Part shown: positions 10,111 through 22,100 of the stretch, piece after piece
How positions within the stretch are numbered: the stretch's first letter is position 1
Layout: each line of letters opens with the position of its first letter
NCBI GenBank assembly: GCA_032164245.1
Contig: JAVMKO010000005.1
Location: forward strand, 47,756,193 to 47,820,192
Origin: Sternotherus odoratus
Taxonomy: Eukaryota > Chordata > Testudines > Kinosternidae
DNA length: 64,000 nucleotides
Reading direction: 5' to 3'
Translations under genes and position numbers: made by a program
The notes under the pieces: model-generated
Seen by the model: only the letters and a program-made list of their open reading frames with translations
What the model was told of the DNA's origin: nothing
Database searches by the model: none

Positions 10111-13100
10111 CTGTTAGCGAGGGGAAGAAATGGACATTTGCACTGTCGACAATTTCCAAGAACACTACCAAAGGCTCCCACTGTGGCGAAGGAGCAGTCC
10201 GGAGCCATGCACTGCTTGGGCTGCGTGCTTACCTTGGGGTCTCCTCTCCAAGGGCTACCTTCCATGGGCCACCAAGGGCTTGCCCTGGTTTGCCTCATTG
10301 GAGTCTTTTTTGAACATGTGCAATCCCTTTCTGCAAAATGCTGTTTGCAAGAATGTCTTGCAAACGCACATTTCCAAGGGAACACTCTGGTAAAGATCTA
10401 TTCGCTGGAGCATTCCCAGCGGCTGTGTTCACATGGCCATGCTGAGTCCTTTGTGGGTTTGACCATGGTTCTGAAAGTGCTCCGCAGTGAAGAAAGGTCT
10501 GTGTACAGGGGCCCCTAGTGAATGTGGTCTGGGCACCAGGGTTGGAACCATGCGGGCAAGAGGTTTGGTGTCACATTGACCCTTAATGTAAAGGGCTTGT
10601 TCTTTCAAAGCGCTGAGCTTTGCTATAGAAGCAGGGCCTGGAAAAAACAAGCTGCTAACTGACCCAGTGCATTCAGGCAGGGAGGGACCCCCAGGCCAGT
10701 CGGACGGGGACACAGCCTGCTTGCAGGGGAACTGGCGGGGGTGTCTATCCGAGGATGACTGACCTTGCTGATGTTGTCGAGCAGCTTGCCCACTAGGTCT
10801 CTCCTCTGCAGTTTGTTTCTCTCCAGCGCCTCCAGCTTGCTCACCACCGAGTCGATCTTGGACACGATGCTGCAGATGGAGTGCTCCAGCTGCAGGACCC
10901 GTCGCAGGAGGCTGCGGAAGAGAGTGCGAGCCCTTGTAAACCTTCCCTTATGACACAGGACAGGGTCAGCAGCAGAGAACATACAGATCCTGGCCAGATC
11001 CCCCATGGGTGTCAACTAGCAGAGCTTCAGCCCAGTGCTGAGTTCATAGAATCACAAAATATCAGGGTTGGAAGGGGCCACTGGAGGTCATCAAGTCCAA
11101 TCCTCCACTCAAAGCAGGACAAATCCCCAACTAAATCATCCCAGCCAGGGCTTTGTCAAGCCTGACCTTAAAAACCTCTAAGGAAGCAAATTCCACCACC
11201 TCCCTAGGTAACCCATTCCAGTGCTTCACCACCCTCCTAGTGAAAACGTTTTTCCTAATATCCAGCTTAGACCTTCCCCACTGCAACTTGAGACCATTAC
11301 TCCTCGTTCTGTGATCTACTACCACTGAGAACAGTCTAGATCCATCCTCTTTGGAACCCCCTTTCAGGTAGTTGAAAGCAGCTATCAAATCCCCCCTCAT
11401 TCTTCTCTTCTGTAGACTAAACAATCCCAGTTCTCTCAGCCTCTCCTCATAAATCATGTGTTCCAGCGCCCTAATAATTTTTGTTGCCCTCTGCTAGACT
11501 CTTTCCAATTTTTCCACATCCTTCTTGTATTGTGGGCCCCAAAACTGGACACAGTACTCCAGATGAGGCCTCACCAATGTCGAATAGAGGGGAATGATCA
11601 CGTCCCTCGATCTGCTGGCAATGCCCCTACTTATACAGCCCAAAATGCCGATTTGTACTAGCTGAGGCTCTGGGCCAAGGCTATGCTTTCAGCTGTGATT
11701 AATGATCATGCTTAAGACAAATTATGTCCCAGGCAGGTTAACCATTGGCCAGGTAACGTGGATGGGGCTAAGCTACTTCCTTACATGGTTAGGTGAGCTT
11801 CCCAGAGCCACCTTCTCCTGCTCCAATGTCAGTCTCACTATGGCCCTACATGCCTGGCTCAGGATCCTCCCTGCTGTGGCAGAACCAGGCTCTCCGGACT
11901 CCCCGTGCTGTGTGTTAAGCCCTAGACTGTGCTCCCTCTTCAGGGGAAACAGTCCTGCCCTGCCTACATCCTCATGCCCAGAGAATAGGGGCCAGATCCT
12001 CAGCTGATGTAAATCAGGGTCACCCCTACACAAATCATTCTGGTTCCATTGGCTGAGGGTGCCCATTCCACCCTCTGACCTGAGATCTGGGTCTGTAGCA
12101 TGACTCCCCCTCCCCCTTTGCAGCAACAGCCGGAGAGATTATTCCAGACATGTGCCAGGAAATTTCCCAGCAAGGCGTTCACAAGATAAGCAAACCCCAT
12201 TACAAAAGGGGCCGGACGTGGCCTGGCCTTGCTGTGCGTTGTGGGGGATCAACATGACCAGGCCACGCTGGAGAGAGAGATTTCATCCCCGTGAGGCACA
12301 GGTGGATGTGGCTCCGTGAGGGGGCAGGGCAGCAGGAAATCAAGCCCTTTGCTTTCAGATGCTAGACTAGCACCAGCAGTGACCCACATTTGGAATTCTT
12401 CCTCAGACACGCAGGCGGATTTATTGGTGTGGTTGTTCTTTGCATCCACAATGGTCAGATTCTCATCCAGGTTGTTATCCCCGTAGGATTTCCCCAAGTT
12501 TTCAATCTCTGCATTCAAAGCAACCTAGAAGACAAAGAGAGAGAGACACACCCACACGGAAAGCTGGATTGTAGTTTTGGCCAGATTTACCAAGATATAT
12601 TTAATACATAACGACACAGGTTGTCAAAAACTCATCTTCCCTTGCGCTGTATGCAGAGGTGCAGACACGGCGCCCACTTATTTTACATGCCTGCCCCAGG
12701 ATCGGGACCCGAGGAATTTTGGAGATTGAACTGTGCAGGGCCGGCGACAGGGGGGGTACTACGGGTAGAGCTGTACCGGGCCCCGGACTTAAGGGGGGCC
12801 CCCTTAAGTCCGGGTCCCGGTACACAGGGGGCGGCGCGAGACGGTTCCGGGGATTCCCTGCTCGCGCCGCTGCCATGGGGGAGCCGCTGCCGCCGCGAGC
12901 TGGTGGGGGCGGGAGGGGCCTGGGCCGGGGTGCTCGGCTCCGTCGCTGCCTGTGGGTGCTGGGGCTGCTCCGCTGTCGCCTGGGCTGGGAGCGCCTCTTT
13001 GTGTCTCTACGCTCTCCCCGCCGCCGCTCTGGGCATGTCAGCCAGCTGCAGCCGCAGGGGCAATTCCTTCCCCGCTGCCTCCCCTGCCGGTGCTCAGTGG

Positions 13101-16100
13101 GGTACGCAGCGTGCAGCGAGGGGGCCCCAGGGAGCTCGGAGCGGGCTCAGCCTTACCCTGCCGCTGCTTTGGGGCTTCTCCCACTGGCCCCTTAGGAGCT
13201 GGGGTCTTAGCCTGCTTCCAGCCTGGGCGTAGGAAACCCAGGCTGGCAGCGGGCTGAGACCTGGGCTGGCAGGAGCCTGGGGGGAAAGCCCAAAGCGGCA
13301 GCAGGTTGGGTGCTGAGCCCGCCGCCGCTTTGGGCTCTCTCCCCAGGCTCCTGCCACCTGCCCCACTCAGCTCCCGCTGACAGCCTGGGTGCAGGGAACC
13401 CAGGTTGACAGTGGGAGCAGACTGGGGCAGGAGGCAGGACCCCGGCTGGCAAGGGGCCAGCGAGGGGAAACCCCAAAGTGGCGGCAGTCTGAGCGCTAAG
13501 CCTGCCACTGCTTTGGGGTTTCCCCCGCTAGCCCCTTGCCAGCTGGGGTCTCAGCCTGCAGCCAGCCTGGGTGTAGGAAGCCCAGGCTGGCAGCGGGAAC
13601 TGAGACCCCAGCTAGCAGGAGCCTGCGGGGAAACTCTACAGCAGCAGTGGGTTGAGAGCTCGGCCGCTGCTGCCGCTGCTCAGCTCTCTGCCACTTTAGA
13701 CTTTCCCCGCAGGCTCCTGTCAACGGGGGGTCTCAGCTCCCGCTGCCAGCCTGGGCTTCCTACACCCAGGCTGGCAGCAGGAGCTGACTGGGGCAGGCAG
13801 CAGAACCCCGGCTGGCAGGAGCCTGGGGAGAGAGCCCAAAGCGGCGGCGGGTTGAGCAGTCAGCCTGCTGCCGCTTTGGGGTTTCCCCCGGTGGATCCCT
13901 TGCCAGCCGGGGTCTCAACTTGCTGCCAGCCTGGCTGTAGGAAGCCCAGGCTGGCAGCGGGCTGAGACCCAGGCTGGCAGGAGCCTGGGGGGAAAACTCT
14001 AAAGCGGCAGCAGTCTGAGCGCTCAACCGGCTGAGCGCTCAACTGGCTGCCACTTTAGAGTTTCCCTGCAAGCTCCTGCTAGCCGGGGTCTGAGCTCCCG
14101 CTGCCAGCCTGGGTTCCCTACAACCAGGCTGGCAGCGGGAGCTGACTGGGCAGGTGGTGGGACCACCACCATCCCCACCCCACCACCCCAGGGCGGCCGG
14201 CGAACCCCCCCACCCCCGTAGACGCTTGATTATCCGGGATTTTATTAACTGGGATTAAGGTTTTCCCGATTATCCCGGATAATCGAGAGTCTAGTGTATT
14301 ACAATATCCTCCATTTTTCTGCCCTCTAAACAAGGCTTTCACCATCTTGGGCAATTTTTTATTCCCAAGTGTCTCTCTCTGTTTAGGAGGCTGGGTTGGG
14401 AGTGGGAGGGGGGAGGAGGTTAGGTTCAGTGGGATGGGCCAGGCCAGGCAGGGGTGGGGGAGGGAAGGTGATTAGAGATGGGGGGAGGCGGGATGGGGGT
14501 AAAGGAAGATCACCCCCAACAGCGGGGTGGGCCAGGCAGGGATGGGTGGGGAGGGGAGGAGGTTAGGCTGGGGGAGGAGATTAGGTTGGGTGGGCCGGGT
14601 CAGGCAGGGGGTAAGGAGAATAGGCTGGGGGGGCCCAACAATCAGAGTAGGGGGCCCCCAACGATCACAGTAGGGGGGCCCAAAATTTCTGTCGCCGGCC
14701 CTGGAACTGTGTCACCAAAGGGTTCCCATCTCATCCCATCCTTTACCCTTTTCTCCTCTAGATCATGCCTCATTCGCTTCTGTTCCTCTTCATCAAGGAT
14801 CTGGTTACCATCTTTGTCAAATCTGGAAAAGGCCGCTGTGATCTCATGTTCGGCATGACCCAGCCTAAGACAGGAGGCAAAGAGAACGAATCCAAGAAGA
14901 CACAAGGCAGAGCAGTTCAGTATGTTACTGGATTCTAAACCAGGGGGTGCCTTGGGATAAGAGCAGTGCATTGTGGGTAGATGCTGGTTAGAAGAACCAG
15001 AGCTGGGTGACATTTATGGCAGGAACTTTTTTTTATTTGGCAAAAAGCCACAGATTTGATAACACCCAAAACATTTCGAGAATTCGCGACTGTTTTGCCA
15101 AATTGTGGAGGGGGAAAAAAATCTGAAAAAGTTGTAGTGTTTAATTTGACATTTTCTAGATGAATTTTTGAGTCAAAATTATTATTTTGAAACCTTCACA
15201 TTTTATAGGGGGTTTTTTAAATGTAAAAAATGGAAATCCAAGCTAAATTTTCTTCAACCTTCTGTCAAGAATCAGAGAGGTAGCCGTGTAAGTCTGGATT
15301 TGCAGAAGTGACAAAGAGTCCTGTGGCACCTTAAAGACTAACTACAGACTAACTAAAGACTAATAACTAAAGACTACTAACTAAAGACTACTAAGTATTA
15401 ACTAGACTACTAACTAAAGACTACTAACTAAAGACTACTAAAGACTACTAACTAGAATTGCAGAAGTGACAAAGAGTCCTGTGGCACCTTACAGACTAAC
15501 TACAGACTAACTACAGACTACTAACTAAAGACTACTAACTACTAACTAGACTACTAACTAAAGACTACTAAAGACTACTAACTACAGACTAACTAAAGAC
15601 TAACTTCATCGGATGCATGCATGTGGGTATTAGCCCACGAAAGCTTATGCTTCAATACTTTAGTTAGTCTTTAAGGTGCCACAGGACTCTTTGTTACTTC
15701 AACCTTCTGATTTGTTCAAAAATTTGAAGCTCAAAAATCCTCCACCCCAGTTTTTCAGAACCGCCCGTGAGCCAAAAAATCCATGATTTGTACAGCTCAA
15801 ATGAGAGCCTCAACCCCAAATCAGCTAAACAGGAAGGAGAATGGCAGTAAAATCCCATTCATTGTGTAGCTTTAAACGGAGGGCGAAAGGAAGGGTATGC
15901 TGGCAAGAATTTAACTTTGGACTTTTCCAGTGCCCGGAAGTGAGCCAACTGCTTCACGGGTAGCAGGCTGAAGATCTTCGAATCTAATTTCATCAGTCTA
16001 GGTTAACTGAAGGGAGGTAGTGAGGTAACAGCTAATGGGAGTAGCAGAGTGAGCTCCAGATAGGCGGGACAGATCAAGGCACCACCAAGTGTGGAGGGTC

Positions 16101-19100
16101 AGGGGAAGCCAAGGTTGGAGAAGCAAGGTGAGTGGGTGGGGGAAGGGGTGGTTAGAAGGATGAGCAGCTCAGGTTGAGATGGTCCACATGGACGACACTG
16201 AAAACCAGCTGGCAAGCTGGAATTAGCTGCCACGCTGGCTGAGGAGCAAGGGGAGATGGTAGTGGATATGGGCTCATGGGACAGCTGCTCTGTTTCCTGT
16301 ACACAAAAGAGGCAATAGGTAGCTCTCGGCCTAGATTTACTGCACGTTAAGGAAAACAAGAAAGGGCTTGTCTACACTGGCAATTTACAGCGTTGCAACA
16401 TTCTCGCTAAGGGGTGTGAAAACACCCCCCCCCCCTCCCCAGAGTGCAGCAAGTTTCAGCCCCGTCAAGTGGCAGTGGAGACAGTGCACCAGCGCTGGGA
16501 GCTAAACCCCTCATGGAGTTGCGCTATGACCATGTTAAAGCGCTGCCACGGCAGCACTTTAGCAGTTGTCAGTGTAGACTAGCCCAAAGAAAGAACAAAT
16601 GTAAAGAGCCCACGAGAAAGAGACTGTGCCATGCTTTATAACAGGGGTGGGAAAACGTTTTGGCCCGAGGGCCACATCACAGTTCAAAATTGTACGGAGG
16701 GCAGGTAGGGAAGGCTGTGCCCCCCAAACAGCCTGGCCCCGCCCCCTATCTGACCCCCACCCACTTCCTGCCCCTTCCCACCCCTGACTGTCCCCCTCAG
16801 AACCCACAACCCAGCCAACCACCCCTCTGCTCCTTGTCTCCTGACTACCCCCTCCCGAGACCCTCCCACCCCAACCCCTCCAAGATCCCACCCCATCGAA
16901 GCCCCCTGCTCATTGTCCCCTGACTGCCCACTCCAGAGGCCCCCCTGCCCCTAATCACTTCCCAGAACCCCACCACCTATCCAACTCCCCTGCTCCCTGA
17001 CTGCCCCGATCCCTAGTCACACCCCCACCTCCTGACAGGCCCCCTGGGACTCCCATGCCCTATCCAACCCCCACCCCCTTCCCTGTCCCCATCCCCTGAC
17101 TGCCTCCTGAGGCTGTCTGCCCCTTATCCAACCCCCTGGCCCGGCCTGGCCCCGCCGACTTACCACACCCCCAGAGCGCTGCTCGCATGGCCCGCTGAGG
17201 TTGGGGGGGAAGTGGAGGAGGGGCTGGGAGCTCGAGGGCTGGATGGGAAGAGCCCATGGGCCACAGGCCTTAGTTTGCCCACCCCTGCTTTACAACATTC
17301 TGCATTTGAACTGACACACAATGCGGCAGCTGCCTTCCACCACCTCACCTCACTCCCCAGCAGCCAGGGATATGCCTCTGCACAGAAAAGACACAGACAC
17401 AACCCAGTCTTCTCTCAGATACAGAGCTGGCCCGTGCACCACAGCCCAGCCCTGCGAGCTTCTGGAAGCATCACTCTGCATTGCCTGGCATTTAGGGCTG
17501 GATCTGTGGCCAGTCTGAATGAGTGCCGCTCCAGTGACAGCAATGGAGCTATCCTGATTTACACCGGGTGAAGATCTGGCCCTTAAACAACTAGGGTTTA
17601 GAAAGGCCTTAAGGGACGGGCACGTCTGAGCACTGCCGCAGAAATGTAATGAACATTTGGGGGCAGCTCACAAAGAGTGAAGCGGGGTTGTCCTGGGAAG
17701 ATCAGGGCCCTGTAACTATGCAACTTACTCTTTCAAACTGTTCTTAAAGTCCTCAAACTCTAGCTCCTTTGTCCCATTCTGGAGAGCCTTCTGAACGTCC
17801 GAAATCCGCTCCTTCTTCAACTTCAGCCTCATCAGAGTCTTGTGATAGCCCTGGGGTCAGAGATGCACATGGAGGTTTGATGGAGATGCAGGGCAGACCA
17901 ATGCAAAGCAGAGATCGCCGTAAAACACTACACAGCTGCTAGATGATACAGGTAACACTGGGATATGTTAGTCTTGCATGTATGCAAGACTTTCTTCACA
18001 GACTGAGCCATGTTCCTTCCCAAACCAGGAGCATCACTGCTTAACACAGAGCTCCAATCGGGGCAGACTCCCCGCACTTCCTACGGCCTCAGCTAGGGGA
18101 GGCTTCCATCTGATTCGCCTGGGAGAGCTGCAGCTGCTGCTGGGCAGTCATCCAAGTCAGAGCCTTGACTGTGATCACTCACAGGGTGCCCACCCAATGC
18201 AGACGCCACACAGGCAGAAAGGGGCACCACTTAGTTGAATCCAATGGCGGGGAGAGGGAGGAGGGAGGTCTGCCCAGATGGAATCTGAATAAGACCTCAG
18301 GATTTGCCCCTGCTCACATCAGCTGTCTGGAGTTTTTGGAGTGTGCATGCCTGCCTTTGTCTGAAGAATACATTTCCCGTGGCCCCTTCCTACAGCTCCT
18401 GTTTCCAATGCCAAGCTTCTCTTTCACTTGGTGGAAGAAAACCACCTTCCCTTTGGAATGAAACAAACATACTGTTGATTTCAGGGCGTGGCCATGAGCA
18501 CGCTCCAGAGGCGAGAGATCAACACTGCTGGCAGCTATTGGTGGGAATTTGGGAGCCTGGACGGAGAGAGAGGCTCAAGCTACAAAATGCAGACCCAGCT
18601 CTCAAAGACCCCAAAAGTCCAGGGATGTTGGGAGTTTGGTCAACAGGGCCAGCCATGTTTGGATCCAGAGGTAGAGGGATCTGGAAGCTTGGCAGAGGCC
18701 TGTCTCTAGTACATTTCATGTGAATTTGGGACCTGTGGCTTCGCATTCACGCTCTGGTGTGTTAGGACAAAGCAAGCTGGGGGTGATGGGGCTCAATACA
18801 ACCTGCTTCAGGATGTCTGAGAGCTGCAGTTCATTCTTCTGGTTTGAAAGCTCCTCCTTGACTTCTGAGTAGGTGTCGTTGATGATGGCCAGGAACATGT
18901 TCTAGAGAAAGGAGAAACTAGATGGAGCGGACCGAGCCAGTTCTTTTCCTCCCTTATGGCCCCAGGGCGGTGGCAACATTTCGGGGTGGAAGGAGCAGTT
19001 TGTAAGTGACTTTCCGTGGTCAGACAGCAACACTGCCCCTCGGCACAGTATCTGTCAGCAGGGATCAGACAAATGGAGCTGTTTCCACCCAGTGAAGCTC

Positions 19101-22100
19101 CCACTGAAAACACAGGGCCCAGGGCAAGGGGACGGGGATGATAGACCAGCACAGTACTCTCTAGAGAGGGGGCGGGTGTGTGTGTCTTGTGCTTACGGCA
19201 CTGGATTAGGACCCAGGACATCCAGAGTCAATTCCAGGCTCTGCAGGATTCCATGTATGGCCTGGGGCCCAAATCCAGAAAGACGCAGATACCTCAGCCC
19301 TGCAATCCACGAGCCCGTGCAATCCACGAGCCCCTGGCTTTGCTGCCACCCGACTTTGCTGGTGCCCACGTTTCTGCCTGTGGGTGGTCACACTGCTGGC
19401 GCAGGCAGGCGCCTGGGCGCCCTTCTTACATCCAGGCCCTGGCGTGAGCCTCAGGCCAGGTGAAGCTAGGGGCGCTCCGGCTGATTTCACCTGTGGGGCC
19501 CAATCCGATAGGCGTGTCCTGAGCATGCCTAACACCGCATAGTGTCTGGGGAGGCAAAGTGCTGGAAGCCTCCCCTAGCACCTTTCGCTGAGTGGTTAGG
19601 GCATGTGAGAGACCCTGGTCCAATTCCCCCTCTACCTGCTGAGGAGAAGGGATCTCTTCCCCTGGCCTTGCATAGGGAACGTAGGCACCAAGCCCAGGGT
19701 TCGTGGATTCCAGCCATTGCCAAGTCACCTGGCAATACCCAAGTCCCTTTGTGGATCTGGGCCTGAATCTCCCTGGACTCCAGTTCCCCATGTGCAAAAT
19801 GGGCACATTAATAATGTGCTCTTGTCTGTCTCCTTCTATGTGTCTGTCCAGCACTCAGCCCAACAGGGCCCTGATCTCAGTCTGGTCTGCGCTGCTGCAA
19901 CGCACGGAACAATCATCTTCATTCCAGGCAGATCAGCTCCTTTCACTTACCAGCAACACAAAGAAAACGAAGAAGACGTAGGTGACGAAGTAAATGGGCC
20001 CTAGCACCCTGTTGGCGTTGTCGATGGCGTTGTAGTCAAAGTCGCCCAGTATGATCCGAAATTGGGTGAAGCTAGGAAGGGAGAGAGCCCAAGGTCAGCA
20101 CCGTGGCTGCAGTCTATCGGCAGCATACCTTGACATGTGATCAACTCGCTGTCTCGAAGCGTGTGACTCTCTATCACATGCTCATTTTCACAGGGCTGAG
20201 TCCATGAAATGTACTAACCTATGGGCCTTCTATCTCATTGGCTGTCCATGCATTTCCTGCCTTTAGATTTCTGCATGAGAGGTCTACAGTGCTCGCTAGA
20301 GATGAGCAAACCGTTTGTTCTGCCCACACGTTAGTGGTTGAGTTTAGCCTCATTCTGCCGGCAGTGCCCACGCTGCACTGATCGGCATGGTGAATGGAGC
20401 GCTACGACTGGCCCGAGAGTGTCAAAGCTGTCTGATGGATTTACATACATATCATAATAGCTCTGATCTGAAGCTGAAAAGCACGAGATCTCAAAGTGAT
20501 TTATAAAAGAGGTTGGGATCATTACCCCCATTTTACAGATGGGCTAAACCTGAGGCAAAAGGCAGGGATGTGACCTGCCCAATGTCACCCAGCAGCAGAG
20601 CCAGGAATAGAACCCAGCTCTCCCAGTCCAATGCCTCTTCCATCAGGCAATTGCCTCCCACTGCTTTCCCATACCCAGCCTTGAAAATTTCAACCACGGT
20701 GATCATGTGTGGTTCTCATGCTTCTAGGAATACTATTATGGGATTAGAAGGTGTAGGTGGCAGCAATTAAGGTGCAACTGAGCTGTAGACTGTGGCTCGG
20801 AGATTTTGCAACAGGAAGGTGATTAGCAATGTTCTGGATGATACGTGAGCTACAAGACAATCCAGATCAGCCTCCTACAGCTGGGCTTATTGAAGCAACC
20901 GACAAGAGGCCAAGTGAGGTCCCACCCAACATGCAGATGAAATGTCACTAGTCACAACCAGGCAGCCTTGGGTCCCTGGCATGGTTTTCCCTTCCCTTGA
21001 GGTCTGTGGAATAAAACTCTGCTATGCACCCCTGAAGGGGGCATCCATAGCAGTGTCTGGCTAGCATGGCATGGCTCTGCATAAAAACCCAGCTACAATT
21101 TCAACCACGTTGGAAGCTTTCCACTAGACATTAGTGTTCGAACAGGACCTTGAAGAGTCAAGTGAAGTAAACAACTCGCCTCCAATGCCACCCTCCCTAG
21201 CATCGTGTCATCGGCTCTGGGGTAAGTCTGACTGGAACCGGAGCTAACTGTGAGCAGCTGCGATGATGTTAGACATCTCTCCATCTACACCGACTGCAAA
21301 CATCATGTGAATTAACAGGACTGAGGTCATGGTCCAGCTCAACCTCACGGGCTAGCCAAGCCCGCCCTGGAGCCGGCAGGGGCTCCGTGCAAGTCTGGTT
21401 GGGCGATTTTCTCCTGTGGACATTTGGCCCCTTGGAATTGTGGCCCTCAAATGCATTTTGCACAGGCTGAGCCGCTGTCCAGTGAGATGGACACAGCTGG
21501 CTGGACTGGATGTGGAGTGGGGCCCTAGAGGTGAAAGCTGTGACTTTTGCTTTAAACTAAAAGTCACAGGGGTGGAGTCTTCGAGCCCCAGCAAGAGGGG
21601 ACGTAGAGAAGGTGGATGCAAAGGAATCCATTTGGAAAGGTTCGTTTTTCCTAATGTAAGTGAAATATCCCACTTCCTCCTTCATCTCCTGAGTAATTTT
21701 AAAGGGAGTAACCCCTGGCTTTCTAGCGTGGATCGGCAATTTCTCTTCCCCCTTTTATTTAGGGGGTGTGAGGAGGAGGAGGGGATTTGCTCTGTGATCA
21801 CTGGATCGCCCATGCAATGAGCTGCAGGCTGCTGTCACTTGCACCCTCCCAGCCTCATGACTGTAGCATGGCTGCCTGGGTGTGATTGAGCTGAATTTGC
21901 CCTTGTGCATGTCATGTGCAGCCCAGATCATCCTGCTGGGGGGACAGGAAAGGGGCCCCTCATTTGAATGAGTGCAGTTAGATCATTCATGAACGGTCTC
22001 CTCCATAGCCCATTGAAGCCAATGGGAGTCTTTCCCTAATTGACAGAGCCAAGAGGCAAGTAACCACCCACCTGCTGCAAGCCCCACCCACCCAGAGGCT

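Larger units (their letters stand above)
12736..14703. mobile_element. hAT-type non-autonomous element filling PKD2L1 intron 12
   Basis: The terminal inverted repeats are CAGGGCCGGCGACAG at 12736-12750 and its exact reverse complement at 14689-14703. The 8-bp target duplication gaactgtg is perfect at 12728-12735 and 14704-14711. The interior is GC-rich with a hairpin at about 12783-12822 and a series of inverted-repeat units at 13150-14150. No transposase is recognisable; the long frames inside (for example 12621-13232 and 13405-13965) are GC-driven. Confidence 0.9.

Noticed and set aside
12378..12390. Reading exon 13 of PKD2L1 on through the TGG codon
   Set aside because: It breaks the phase with exon 14; the GTGGGT donor two codon positions earlier restores both frame and alignment.
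12621..13232. 203-codon open frame on the plus strand
   Set aside because: It lies mostly inside the hAT-type element, is driven by very high GC content, and has similarly long frames in other phases and on the other strand.
15340..15602. CRISPR-like array
   Set aside because: Units are short, degenerate, without regular spacers, and sit inside a vertebrate transposon.
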